Positions 17,624-26,004 are shown, counted from the stretch's first letter. The stretch: DNA of 64,000 nucleotides from Acidobacteriota bacterium (GCA_027459505.1 DAIDIE010000020.1:117495-181494); one strand, 5' to 3'. Notes: generated by a model not told the origin, from the letters alone. Made by a program: numbers and translations.

Positions 17624-18613
17624 ATGGCCGACTCTCCCACTCCGCTCTCTTCTCCCCTGGCTTCGCCAGCGCCACTGCCGGGATCAACGCAGCCGCCCTC
17701 CACGGAAACTGGTTTGACCACTTCCCAGGCGCCCTTTATCGAACAGGCCAGAAGCCACGGCCAGCTTTACATTCATCAGCCCTACGAGCTCTACAGCGAA
17801 AGCAATCACGAGGCGTGGCGCCGCCTCTTCAGCCGCATGGTGCCGCGCTGGCAGCGCTACGCCAATGACCATTTCCTCGCCGGCATTGACGCCCTCTGCC
17901 TCGATCCCGATCGCGTGCCCGCTCTGAAGAACGTCAACCGCTTTCTGGCGCCGCTCACCGGCTTTCAGGCCAAGGCGGTCAGCGGTTACGTCCCCGCATT
18001 CCTGTTTTTCGATTGCCTGCGCAATCGCGAGTTCCCCACCACGATCACCATCCGCAGCGCTGACCGTCTGGACTACCTGCCGGAGCCGGATATCTTCCAC
18101 GACATTGCCGGCCATGTTCCCATGCACACCGATAAGCATTTCGCCGAGACCCTGGTGCGTTTTGGCGAGTGCGCCCACACCGCAGCGGAGATGGCGGCGG
18201 GCATTCGCGACGAGCACGCCCGCGCCCAGCGCCTCACCAGCATCATCCATGCCATGGCCCGCTTTTTCTGGTTCACCGTCGAATTTGGCCTGATGCGGGC
18301 TCGCGATGGATCGATTCGCGCTTACGGCAGCGGTCTGCTCAGCTCTTACGCCGAGCTGGAGTACGCCTGTGCCTCGCCTGACGTGCAGCGCTTTCCCATT
18401 CAACTGGAGTGGGCGATCAACCAGTCATTTGAGATTAACCACTTCCAGCCGCTATTGTTCGTAATCGAGTCCTTTGATCATCTGTACGGATTAGTGGATG
18501 AACTCGAGAGCTGGATGCGCGAGGGCCGCTTGAACAACGTCGCCCCCGGCGAGCCAGCGGTGAATGAAGCCGACCTGGAAAGCTTCCTGGAACAGAGCCT
18601 GCGGCACGGGTGA
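17624..18613 (+). CDS. phhA: Phenylalanine 4-monooxygenase
   Basis: A 329-residue aromatic amino acid hydroxylase. The catalytic iron site is intact: the first two ligands in PEPDIFHDIAGHVPMH and the glutamate in FFWFTVEFGLM. ALKNVNRFLAPLTGF and GSGLLSSYAELEYACA are also family signatures. The enzyme uses tetrahydropterin and oxygen to turn L-phenylalanine into L-tyrosine in the cytoplasm. Compared with the short Pseudomonas/Chromobacterium enzymes it has an extra N-terminal stretch of about 40 residues rich in serine and proline. GGAGGCG precedes the ATG. It is convergent with a histidine ammonia-lyase gene, so two amino acid degradation genes lie tail to tail. No pterin-4a-carbinolamine dehydratase is in the window. 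Confidence 0.95.
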   Translation: MADSPTPLSSPLASPAPLPGSTQPPSTETGLTTSQAPFIEQARSHGQLYIHQPYELYSESNHEAWRRLFSRMVPRWQRYANDHFLAGIDALCLDPDRVPALKNVNRFLAPLTGFQAKAVSGYVPAFLFFDCLRNREFPTTITIRSADRLDYLPEPDIFHDIAGHVPMHTDKHFAETLVRFGECAHTAAEMAAGIRDEHARAQRLTSIIHAMARFFWFTVEFGLMRARDGSIRAYGSGLLSSYAELEYACASPDVQRFPIQLEWAINQSFEINHFQPLLFVIESFDHLYGLVDELESWMREGRLNNVAPGEPAVNEADLESFLEQSLRHG

Positions 18614-18664
18614 ACGGCTTGGCTGCATCGCAAATCGTCGCCAGAACAGTCCCGGCAGCGGGAT

Positions 18665-20185
18665 TCACCCAATTCTGTGCAGCCCTCCTCCGCGCAGCCA
18701 TTCCGCCACTCGCGCGATGTCACCACTGAGAGCGCGGTCTTCCCGCAGCCGCGGAACCCGTTCCCTCACCGCCGCCATCACCTGGCGCAGCGGAGCGCTG
18801 GTCTCCAGCGGCGCCAGATATTCGACCGCTTCGACCGCCGCCAGCAACTCCAGTGCCAGCACCTGCGTGGAGGCCTCCAGCGCCCGCCGCAGTTTGAGCG
18901 CCGCCGTCATCCCCATCGACACGAAGTCTTCTTTGTCGCCCGAGGTGGGGATGCTGTGCACCGAGGCGGGCGCCGCCAGCGTCCGCACCTCAGCGGCCAG
19001 CGCGGCGGCGGTCACCTGCGCCATCATGAATCCCGAGTTCAGACCGGGCTCGACGGCCAGAAATGGTGGCAGCCCCTCGTTGACCGATGGATTCACCAGC
19101 CGGTCCAGACGGCGTTCACTGATGCCGCTGAGCGCCGCCAGCGCGATCGCCAGCCCGTCGAGGGCGAGGGCCAGCGGCTGTCCATGAAAGTTGCCCCCAC
19201 TGAGAATGGCTGGGCTGCCATCCGGATCTTCGAAGACCAGCGGGTTATCGACGGCGGCGTTGGCTTCCGCCGCGAAAGTAGCGCGCGCGGCGGCGGCGCT
19301 GTCGCGTACCGCGCCATGCACCTGCGGCATACAGCGCAGACTGTAGGCGTCCTGTACGCGGAGGCAGGCGCGGTGCGATTCGCGGATCGCGCTGCCCTCC
19401 AGCAGAGTGCGCAGCCGCGCCGCGCTCACGCGCTGACCTGGTTGCCCGCGCGCCAACTGGATGCGTTCGTCGAACGCCACCGGAGTGCCGCGCAGCGCTT
19501 CCAGGCTGAGCGCGCCAATGACGTCGGCGGCGTCGATCAGCCGTTCCATTTCCACCAGCGCCAGCGTTCCCAGTCCCAGCATTGCCTGCGTGCCGTTGAG
19601 CAGCGAGAGACCTTCCTTGGGCGCAAGTTCCAGCGGCGCAACCGCGGCGCGTTGCAACGCGGCTTGTGCCGGCTCGTTGCCCTGCGCGGTGAGCACCTCG
19701 CCTTCTCCGAGGAGCACCAGCGCCACGTGTGCGAGCGGCGCGAGGTCGCCGCTGGCGCCCACCGAACCCTGCTCGGGAACTACGGGATGAATCCGCCGGT
19801 TGAGCAACTCGCAGAGCCGGTCCACTAATACTGGCCGCACCCCGGAATACCCTTTGGCGAGGGAATTGGCGCGCAGCAGCATAATCGCCCGCACCACGGC
19901 CTGCGGCAGCGGCGCTCCCACTCCGCACGCATGACTGCGAACCAGGTTGATCTGCAGGTGGCGCAATTCGTGGGCCGCGATGCGAATATCGGAGAGGCGT
20001 CCCAGTCCGGTATTGATCCCATAGCAGGGAGCATCGGATTCCAGCGCTTGTTCCACCAGTCCGCGGGATCGCAGCATGCGCTCGCGCGCCTCGCCGGAAA
20101 GCGCCACCAGCGCAAACGACACCGCCACCCGCTCCACATCTTCCAGGGTGAGATCGTTTCCGGTTAGCTGCAAAACCGTATGCAT
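18665..20185 (-). CDS. hutH: Histidine ammonia-lyase
   Basis: A 506-residue aromatic amino acid lyase. The MIO cofactor triad Ala-Ser-Gly is in EQGSVGASGDLAPLAHVAL. Residues expected for histidine specificity are in place: CYGINTGLGRLSDIRI, the SHACGVGAP histidine, LSLLNGTQAML, YSLRCMPQVHGA and the glutamate in DKEDFVSMG. It deaminates L-histidine to urocanate. ATG 20185 (MHTVLQLTG) is preferred to the TTG six bases upstream. The other hut genes (hutU, hutI, hutG) are not adjacent, so the pathway must be dispersed. A phenylalanine or tyrosine lyase activity is less likely given the HAL-type active-site set. Confidence 0.93.
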   Translation of the reverse strand: MHTVLQLTGNDLTLEDVERVAVSFALVALSGEARERMLRSRGLVEQALESDAPCYGINTGLGRLSDIRIAAHELRHLQINLVRSHACGVGAPLPQAVVRAIMLLRANSLAKGYSGVRPVLVDRLCELLNRRIHPVVPEQGSVGASGDLAPLAHVALVLLGEGEVLTAQGNEPAQAALQRAAVAPLELAPKEGLSLLNGTQAMLGLGTLALVEMERLIDAADVIGALSLEALRGTPVAFDERIQLARGQPGQRVSAARLRTLLEGSAIRESHRACLRVQDAYSLRCMPQVHGAVRDSAAAARATFAAEANAAVDNPLVFEDPDGSPAILSGGNFHGQPLALALDGLAIALAALSGISERRLDRLVNPSVNEGLPPFLAVEPGLNSGFMMAQVTAAALAAEVRTLAAPASVHSIPTSGDKEDFVSMGMTAALKLRRALEASTQVLALELLAAVEAVEYLAPLETSAPLRQVMAAVRERVPRLREDRALSGDIARVAEWLRGGGLHRIG

Positions 20186-20256
20186 AACCAAAGCTTGTGG
20201 AGCGCCCTGACCACTCTACCCCCAACTCCTAACCTCTCTTTTGCCACTCCCGATCC

Positions 20257-20754
20257 CTATCCCCCGATCCCCTCCCGGTACTTCTCCGGTAGATAGCAGG
20301 GTTCAAACTTGTCGTCAATGACGACGTGGATGGTCTCCCCCTCGGCCAGCAGCAGTCCGTCTTCTTCGCGGATGGCCTCATAGGTGAAGTGCAGGATTGA
20401 GCCGCGCTGGCGCGCCACGCGCGTTCGGATGATCACCACATCGTCATAGCGGGCGGGGGCCTTGTAACGGCAGCGCGCCTCCACCACGGCGATGCCGCAG
20501 CGGTCTTCTTTCTCCATGTCGCGGTAGGAAAAACCCTTGTCGCGCAGGTACTCCACCCGCCCCACCTCAAACCAGATCAGGTAGTTGGCATGGTAAACCA
20601 CCCCCATCTGATCGGTTTCGGCATAGCGCACCCGGATGCGGGTTTCAGAATATGCTCCCTTACCGCCATGCGGGGCGCTCTCTCCGCCAATGCTCCCAGC
20701 CGTCTCACCCGGCCGGCCGGGTGACTGGTTTGCTGCCGTGCCTTCAGTGCTCAT
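20257..20754 (-). CDS. YbgC/FadM-type acyl-CoA thioesterase
   Basis: A 165-residue hot-dog fold protein. The catalytic segment RYAETDQMGVVYHANYLIWF carries the aspartate of the 4-hydroxybenzoyl-CoA thioesterase/YbgC family, followed by VGRVEYLRDKGFSYRDME, YKAPARYDDVVIIRTRVA and the end VIDDKFEPCYLPEKYR. The first 35 residues are a poorly conserved, glycine-rich extension, so a downstream start is conceivable, although there is no better ATG. It hydrolyses short or aromatic acyl-CoAs. In proteobacteria it lies with tol-pal, but here it stands alone upstream of hutH. Confidence 0.9.
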   Translation of the reverse strand: MSTEGTAANQSPGRPGETAGSIGGESAPHGGKGAYSETRIRVRYAETDQMGVVYHANYLIWFEVGRVEYLRDKGFSYRDMEKEDRCGIAVVEARCRYKAPARYDDVVIIRTRVARQRGSILHFTYEAIREEDGLLLAEGETIHVVIDDKFEPCYLPEKYREGIGG

Positions 20755-21048
20755 TCCTTAAGCATGCCCGAAAATCCCGGCGTCCATGCCGGAACGTCCG
20801 CACCGCGGGTGAACTCGGCGATGGAGTTCGGCTTACGGCGCACCATACGAACCAGGGTCGGGTTGAATTGATCGCGAGTTCGAGATGCGGAACGACGGAT
20901 AGCAAACGTCCAGGATTACCCTGCCGGTGCCGCACCGGTGGCGACGTGAAGGGTGGCCAGCATTCTCTGAGTTGGGGCCGGAAAGCGAAGCGGGTGCAAG
21001 GAAAGCCGCCGCGTCGCTTGCTACAACGCTATAGAAGAAAAACCCCGA

Positions 21049-21095
21049 GGAAAGCGCTTACAAGACACTGGACGGAGTGGCTGTAAGCACTTACA
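21049..21095 (+). promoter_or_regulatory. Pair of LacI-type operator-like palindromes
   Basis: Two 14-base elements, GGAAAGCGCTTACA (21049-21062) and TGTAAGCACTTACA (21082-21095), resemble the TGTAANCGNTTACA operators of LacI/GalR/CcpA-type repressors. Their centres are 33 bases apart, about three DNA turns, which suits cooperative or looped binding. They precede the GH16-like membrane regulator by 50-96 bases. A very similar pair with 34-base spacing occurs at 56869-56914. Confidence 0.6.
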
Positions 21096-21109
21096 ATTCT
21101 TGCCATTGT

Positions 21110-21131
21110 CCCGTTCTCGAGGGAGAACGGG
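21110..21131 (+). promoter_or_regulatory. 9-bp hairpin just before the GH16-like start codon
   Basis: CCCGTTCTC (21110-21118) pairs perfectly with GAGAACGGG (21123-21131) around a GAGG loop, ending 13 bases before ATG 21145. The loop holds GAGG, so the stem may present or hide the ribosome-binding sequence. This is inference. Confidence 0.45.
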
Positions 21132-21144
21132 GGTGTGGAACGCA

Positions 21145-22983
21145 ATGGCGATCCTTCCCCAACAGCCCAACCGCTGCGCTTACGACGCCGAACCTCCCAG
21201 TCAGGCCGAGGAAAGGGAAGAGCTGGCGCGCTTGCTGGCGGTCCCGGAGATCGCGCGTTCCGCCAACCTTGTCCGCCTGCTTTCCTACATCTGCGACAAA
21301 TACTTTGACGGTCGCGCGGCTGAGATTCGCGAGTCCGCCATTGCGGTGCATGCGCTGGGGCGGCGCGGCGATCATTTCGATTCACAAGCCGATCCCATCG
21401 TCCGCGTTACCGCCCGCACTCTGCGCAAGCGGCTGCAGGAGTATTACCTCAACGAGGGTAGTCAGAATTCTGTGCGGCTGATTCTGCCCTTGGGACAATA
21501 TGTCCCCCGCTTTGTGCGGCCCGATCTGGCCGCCGCGGCGGATCTGGAACCGGCCGTGGAAAGCGATGCGCACTCCTACCCCATCCACCCGGAGCAACCG
21601 CTCCAGGACAATGGGCGCCATCGCGAACACGGAACACACGCGCTGGAACTGCCGCCGTCCGCCCTGATGGCAGCTGAACGCGCTGGCAGCACGAATGCGG
21701 AGCGAGCGTCCGTCGCGGATACCCTGCTCGCGCCGGCTGACTCCAACAGCTCTGCGTGGAAGCCGTATTTTTGGGTGGCCGTGGCCTTGTGTGCCTGCGG
21801 CGCGAGCTATTGGATTGGACGCCGTACCCAGCTCCACTTGCCCATGCGCGCCCCGGCCTGGACAACCAACAAAATCTGGGGCGCTCCAGTGTGGCAGGAC
21901 GAGTTCAATGGCCCTGCTGGCGCCTTGCCCGGCACTCACGCCTGGGCCTATGACAAAGGCAACAAGTTCGACGGATGGGGGAACAAAGAAATTGAGTACT
22001 ACTGCGCGCCCGGCATGAGTGCTCCCTGCGATCCGCATCATCCCAATGCCTATGAAGACGGCAATGGCAACCTCGTCATCGAAGCTCGACGGGCGCCGGA
22101 TGGAACCTGGACTTCAGCGCGCTTGAATACCTTCGGGCGGCGCGAATTCAAGTACGGACGCATTGAAGCCCGCATGAAATTGCCGGTTGGCCAGGGTTTG
22201 TTGCCCAGCTTTTGGATGGTGGGCAACGATATCGTCAAGGCCGGCTGGCCCAACGCCGGCTCCATCGGCATCATGCAGAATACCCTGGCGCCGACCAATA
22301 ACGGATTAGGGCCATCCACCATTCGAGCCACCGTGCATGGGCCTGGCTATTACGGCGCCAATGCCCTCTGGCAGGATTACTCGTTTCCCCATGGGCGCAT
22401 TGACGACGGCTCCTACCACACCTACGGTCTGATCTGGTCGCCGCAGATGCTGCAATTTTACGTGGATAACCCCAATAACGTGTTTTTTGTGCGCACCCCG
22501 GCCGACCTGCCGGCGGGTGGACGCTGGGTCTTTGACCATCCCTTCGCCTTGATCATGAGTTTGTCCGTCGGCGGCACCTGGGCCTTGGCGCCCGACCGCA
22601 CCACGCCCGACCCCGCCCGCATGCTGGTCGACTACGTCCGCGTGTATCGCCCGGCCGAGGTTCCCGCACCAGAGATGAGTACTGCAGCCATTCAGGTACC
22701 TGCGGGAGGCTCTGCCAATTCCGTACTGCACCTCACCGGTGAGCGCGGGATCGGCCACGTGTATGTGCATTGTGCTCAGGTCCCCGCCAACCTGACCTGC
22801 AAGGTCGAACCCTCGGTGGTAGACTTCAGCCGTAACCGCCACCAGGAGAGCATCATCAGCGTCAGTGACCAAGGGCAAAGCGGAGCTGCGGCGGCACCCC
22901 CAGGTAGCTACGCCTTGCATGTCGAGGCTGTTAACGTGAGCGGGCGCACTTCTACAGCCAGCGTTTCCGTCCAGGTGCAATAA
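21145..22983 (+). CDS. Membrane-anchored regulator-like protein with a catalytically dead GH16 domain
   Basis: A 612-residue protein from ATG 21145. Residues about 15-125 (LARLLAVPEIARSANLVRLL ... DPIVRVTARTLRKRLQEYY ... LPLGQYVPRF) are the acidobacterial domain usually found at the front of one-component regulators and signalling proteins. A linker leads to one membrane segment at about 205-224 (YFWVAVALCACGASYWIG). Residues about 240-510 form a complete GH16 beta-glucanase fold: PVWQDEFNG, GRREFKYGRIEARMKLPVGQGLLPSFWM, TIRATVHGPGYYG, LIWSPQMLQFYVD, MLVDYVRVYRPAE. The catalytic motif G-E-I-D-I-M-E-N is replaced by G-S-I-G-I-M-Q-N at about residue 372, so both acids and the middle aspartate are lost. 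A C-terminal Ig-like domain follows. It is therefore predicted to bind a glucan without cleaving it and to signal inward. Arginines after the membrane segment leave the topology not fully certain. Confidence 0.85.
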   Translation: MAILPQQPNRCAYDAEPPSQAEEREELARLLAVPEIARSANLVRLLSYICDKYFDGRAAEIRESAIAVHALGRRGDHFDSQADPIVRVTARTLRKRLQEYYLNEGSQNSVRLILPLGQYVPRFVRPDLAAAADLEPAVESDAHSYPIHPEQPLQDNGRHREHGTHALELPPSALMAAERAGSTNAERASVADTLLAPADSNSSAWKPYFWVAVALCACGASYWIGRRTQLHLPMRAPAWTTNKIWGAPVWQDEFNGPAGALPGTHAWAYDKGNKFDGWGNKEIEYYCAPGMSAPCDPHHPNAYEDGNGNLVIEARRAPDGTWTSARLNTFGRREFKYGRIEARMKLPVGQGLLPSFWMVGNDIVKAGWPNAGSIGIMQNTLAPTNNGLGPSTIRATVHGPGYYGANALWQDYSFPHGRIDDGSYHTYGLIWSPQMLQFYVDNPNNVFFVRTPADLPAGGRWVFDHPFALIMSLSVGGTWALAPDRTTPDPARMLVDYVRVYRPAEVPAPEMSTAAIQVPAGGSANSVLHLTGERGIGHVYVHCAQVPANLTCKVEPSVVDFSRNRHQESIISVSDQGQSGAAAAPPGSYALHVEAVNVSGRTSTASVSVQVQ

Positions 22984-23050
22984 GCCCGCAGAACTGCCAG
23001 GGTAAGCGGCGGCGCCCGGCCTTCAGTCACGTTTGGAGTGCCGAGGCCGC

Positions 23051-23078
23051 TTGGCACTTGCCGATTGGCACTTGCCGA
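23051..23078 (+). repeat. Perfect 14-base tandem duplication
   Basis: TTGGCACTTGCCGA occurs twice head to tail (23051-23064 and 23065-23078), and a third copy begins with TTG. It sits 70 bases after the GH16-like gene. Function unknown. Confidence 0.85.
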
Positions 23079-23428
23079 TTGCTAGTTCCAGATTGCCGCC
23101 AGTGCAGGCTTTTCCTGGCCCTGCCCAGCCTGATGTGGGAGCGAGTCGGCAATCCGCATGAACATCGCCCGTGTGCGAGGCATGCCTGGAATTCACCCCC
23201 CCCAAATGAAGGGTTGGTTCGCCTCTCAAAGCGCCTCATCCGCCAGGCCCGCCCCTCCTAAGCCGCTGAAAACATTATCTGTTTACTCGTAACGAGACCC
23301 GTAATCGAGTTAATTTATCGGCGCGCTTACCTTGTCGGCCTGCTTCCAGAGATTTATTACTAGAGGTGCACGCAGGATGTGCAGGAAGACGGCTCCTGGG
23401 TTCGGCCCCGCTGACCTTACCGTCAAGG

Positions 23429-23482
23429 GACCGCAACTCTCACCGCGGGCTTGCATTGAGAGTTGCGGTCTTCATTTTTCTC
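23429..23482 (+). terminator. Strong intrinsic-terminator-like hairpin upstream of the GH3 gene
   Basis: GACCGCAACTCTCA (23429-23442) and TGAGAGTTGCGGTC (23457-23470) are exact inverse complements (14 bp, 14-base loop), followed by TTCATTTTTCTCTT. It lies 446 bases after the last plus-strand stop and about 100 bases before the GH3 start. It may therefore end a non-coding transcript or act as an attenuator in the GH3 leader. Confidence 0.75.
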
Positions 23483-23570
23483 TTAGTCCACCAGTCTGGT
23501 GTCTCTCCCATCCACTGATTCGTTTACCATGAACTGAGTCGTCGGCAGTCAATGCCCCCGAGGAGAACCC

Positions 23571-25925
23571 ATGGTCAAGTGCCGCTGCCTGGTTGCAGTT
23601 GTGGCGCTCGGAATTGCGTCGTTTGCGCAGACCGGGCAGAACCAATCCACCCCCTCCCAGCCTTCCTCCCCACCGCTCTACAAGAATCCCAACGCTCCCA
23701 TCCCGGACCGCGTCGCCGACCTGATGAATCGTATGACGCTCCAGGAAAAGGTGGCCCAGCTTTTCCCCAACCGCAACGGCGGCCTGCTGGATACGACCGG
23801 AACCTTCAGCAACATGTCGCCGATGCAGATTTTCCGCCAGTTCAACGACATGCGGAACCCCTTGAGCCCGCGCAAGGGGGCCATTTTGCGGAACGCCGAG
23901 CGCCGCTATCAGATTGAGAAGACGCGCCTGGGTATTCCCAACTTTGCCTTTGGCGAGGCCTTGCACGGCTCCATGCAGTACGGCGCCACCATGTTTCCCA
24001 TGCCCATCGGCTTGGCCAGCACCTGGGACCCCAAGTTGATGGTCCAGGTTTATACCGTGGCGGGCAATGAAGCGGCGGCCACGGGCATTAACCAGGTGTT
24101 TGCGCCCGACCTGGATTTGGGGCGCGATCCGCGTTGGGGGCGCACCGAGGAGACCTTTGGCGAGGACCCCTATCTGGTGCGCGCCATGGGACTGGCTGAA
24201 ATCCGTGGCCTGCAGGGGCCCAGTTACCGCATTGATCCCCGCTATCACGTGTTGGCCACGGCCAAGCACTTCGTGGCGCATGGCGCCCCCCAAGGGGGAA
24301 CCAATACCGCGCCAGTGAACGTGGCTGAGCGCAGCCTGCGCGAGAACTTCATGGTGCCGTTTCAGGCCGCTATCGAGCAAGGTCACGCCGGCAGCGTGAT
24401 GGCTTCCTACAACGAAATCAACGGCGTTCCGGACCACATCAACTACTGGCTGCTCACGAAGGTGCTGCGGCAGGAGTGGGGGTTCGACGGCTACATCACC
24501 AGTGATGGCGATGGTCTGCAGATGCTGGTCGAGCGGCACCACTCCGCCGCGAACTACGCTGATGCGGCGCGCCTGGCGCTGCATGCGGGTGTCGAGTACG
24601 ACCTCTCCAACGGCGATGTCTACCGCACCCTGCTGCAGCAGGTGCAAAACGGCCGCATTCCCGAGCAGGAAATCGACCAGGCGGTGAAGCATGTGTTGAC
24701 CGAGAAGTTCCGCATTGGCCTGTTTGACCACCCCTACGTGGATGTCAACGCCGCCGCGCATGCCCTGAATACCCCCGCGCATCGTCAGGTCGCCTTGCAG
24801 GCCGCCCGCGAGTCCATGATCCTGCTGAAAAACCAGAACAATTTGCTGCCCCTGGATCCAGCTCGCTTCAAGCACATTGCGGTGATTGGGCCGGATGCGG
24901 AGTTCGCCCACTTGGGCGGCTACTCGCGCCAGCCCTTCCATGAGGTCAGCGTTCTGCAGGGCATCAAAACCTTGATTGGAGCGCAAGCCCAGGTCACCTT
25001 CAGTCAGGGCTGCCAGATCACTACCGACGTGAACGCCCACAATCCCAGCTGGAAGGCTTGGTACGACAACGGTTATCATCTGCCCGATCCGGCACAGCAG
25101 CAGAAAGATATTGCCGCCGCCGTCGCCTTGGCGAAAAAGTCGGATGTGGCCATTCTGGTGATCGGCGAAAACGAATCCATTGACCGCGAAGCCTGGAGCA
25201 TGCAGCACCTCGGCGACCGTGATCACCTGAGTCTGTTTGGCGATCAGGAACAGCTCGTCAAGGAGGTGGTGGCGACCGGGAAACCGGTGGTGGTCGTGCT
25301 CATCAATGGCCGTCCCATCACGATCAACTACATTGCCCAGCATGTGCCGGCAATCGTGGAGGCCTGGTATCCCGGCCAGGAAGGCGGCACGGCGGTCGCT
25401 GAAACCCTGTTCGGCAAGTACAACCCCGGCGGAAAGCTTCCCATTACTTTCCCGCATTCCGTGGGAGACTTGCCCGATTTTTACAATCACAAGCCCTCGT
25501 CGGTGATTCCCTGGATCGGTACGGATCGCAAGCCCCTGTACCCCTTCGGGTTTGGCCTGAGCTACACCACCTTCAAGTTCAGCAACCTGCATCTGGATCA
25601 GCCAACCATCGGAACCGGAGGCAACGCCGTGGTCCACGTGGACGTAACCAACACCGGCAGCCGTGCGGGAGACGAGGTGGCCGAGGTCTATATTCATGAG
25701 CGGGTCAGCGAGGTCACGCAGCCGGTGCTGGAACTGCGGAAGTTCCAGCGTGTTTCCCTGAACCCGGGGCAGACCAAATCACTGAGCTTCACCCTCACGC
25801 CGCGCGATCTGGCGCAGTGGGATATCAATATGCACTTCCGTGTTGTGCCGGGCGCCTACGACATCCTGGTCGGCGGCAGCTCGGACGACACGCAAAGCGT
25901 GCCACTGCAGGTGGTTCGCCGCTAG
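23571..25925 (+). CDS. Secreted GH3 beta-glucosidase/beta-xylosidase
   Basis: A 784-residue glycoside hydrolase family 3 enzyme. A signal peptide (MVKCRCLVAVVALGIASFAQ) precedes the TIM-barrel domain with PIGLASTWDPKLM, ARDPRWGRTEE-like GRDPRWGRTEETFGEDPYL, LATAKHFVAHG and the nucleophile Asp312 in GYITSDGDG. A C-terminal alpha/beta sandwich (GEN-ESIDREAW, WYPGQEGGTAVAETLFG) and a fibronectin-III-like domain (PFGFGLSYTTF ... TNTGSRAGDEVAEVYI) complete the long GH3 form. It would hydrolyse gluco- or xylo-oligosaccharides in the periplasm or outside; the sequence does not decide between beta-glucosidase and beta-xylosidase. GAGGAGAACCC provides the ribosome site. The gene lies directly behind the GH16-like regulator. 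Confidence 0.95.
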   Translation: MVKCRCLVAVVALGIASFAQTGQNQSTPSQPSSPPLYKNPNAPIPDRVADLMNRMTLQEKVAQLFPNRNGGLLDTTGTFSNMSPMQIFRQFNDMRNPLSPRKGAILRNAERRYQIEKTRLGIPNFAFGEALHGSMQYGATMFPMPIGLASTWDPKLMVQVYTVAGNEAAATGINQVFAPDLDLGRDPRWGRTEETFGEDPYLVRAMGLAEIRGLQGPSYRIDPRYHVLATAKHFVAHGAPQGGTNTAPVNVAERSLRENFMVPFQAAIEQGHAGSVMASYNEINGVPDHINYWLLTKVLRQEWGFDGYITSDGDGLQMLVERHHSAANYADAARLALHAGVEYDLSNGDVYRTLLQQVQNGRIPEQEIDQAVKHVLTEKFRIGLFDHPYVDVNAAAHALNTPAHRQVALQAARESMILLKNQNNLLPLDPARFKHIAVIGPDAEFAHLGGYSRQPFHEVSVLQGIKTLIGAQAQVTFSQGCQITTDVNAHNPSWKAWYDNGYHLPDPAQQQKDIAAAVALAKKSDVAILVIGENESIDREAWSMQHLGDRDHLSLFGDQEQLVKEVVATGKPVVVVLINGRPITINYIAQHVPAIVEAWYPGQEGGTAVAETLFGKYNPGGKLPITFPHSVGDLPDFYNHKPSSVIPWIGTDRKPLYPFGFGLSYTTFKFSNLHLDQPTIGTGGNAVVHVDVTNTGSRAGDEVAEVYIHERVSEVTQPVLELRKFQRVSLNPGQTKSLSFTLTPRDLAQWDINMHFRVVPGAYDILVGGSSDDTQSVPLQVVRR

Positions 25926-25942
25926 TTGGGTGCAGTAAACAG

Positions 25943-25986
25943 AAGGGGCCGGGCGGATCGTTGTTTCCGCCTGGCCCCTTTTTCTT
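25943..25986 (+). terminator. Intrinsic terminator after the GH3 gene
   Basis: GGGGCCGGGCGGA (25945-25957) pairs with TCCGCCTGGCCCC (25966-25978) through an 8-base loop with one mismatch, followed by TTTTTCTTT. It lies 18 bases after the GH3 stop. The reverse strand has AAGGGG/CCCCTT flanks, so it may also serve the convergent small gene. Confidence 0.88.
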
Positions 25987-26004
25987 TGCCCCTGCGGGGC
26001 GTCC

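Larger units (their letters stand above)
20755..21144. other. 390-base gene-free region with palindromes
   Basis: No credible gene lies between the thioesterase and the GH16-like gene. The right half holds two LacI-type palindromes (21049-21095) and a 9-bp hairpin (21110-21131). A TATAGA hexamer at 21030-21035 could be a -10 box for the rightward gene, but no matching -35 is evident. The left half (20755-21000) shows nothing specific. Confidence 0.6.
22984..23570. other. 587-base intergenic region before the GH3 gene
   Basis: No gene is visible. It contains a perfect 14-base tandem duplication (23051-23078), a C-run at 23197-23204, an AT-richer stretch (23268-23330) with CTCGTAACGAG at about 23288-23298, and a strong hairpin followed by a T-rich tract (23429-23480). 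The last two could bracket a small RNA gene. Confidence 0.6.

Noticed and set aside
20652..21086. Plus-strand open frame of 144 codons in the region before the GH16-like gene
   Set aside because: It overlaps the thioesterase start on the other strand, has no motifs and is arginine-rich like other spurious frames. The region looks regulatory.
23052..23082. Sigma-54 -24/-12 promoter (TGGCAC...TTGC)
   Set aside because: The spacing between the GG and GC elements is two bases too long, and the similarity arises from the 14-base tandem duplication.
23472..25697. Minus-strand open frame of 741 codons opposite the GH3 gene
   Set aside because: Antisense shadow of a clear GH3 gene, with no recognisable domain and no ribosome site.
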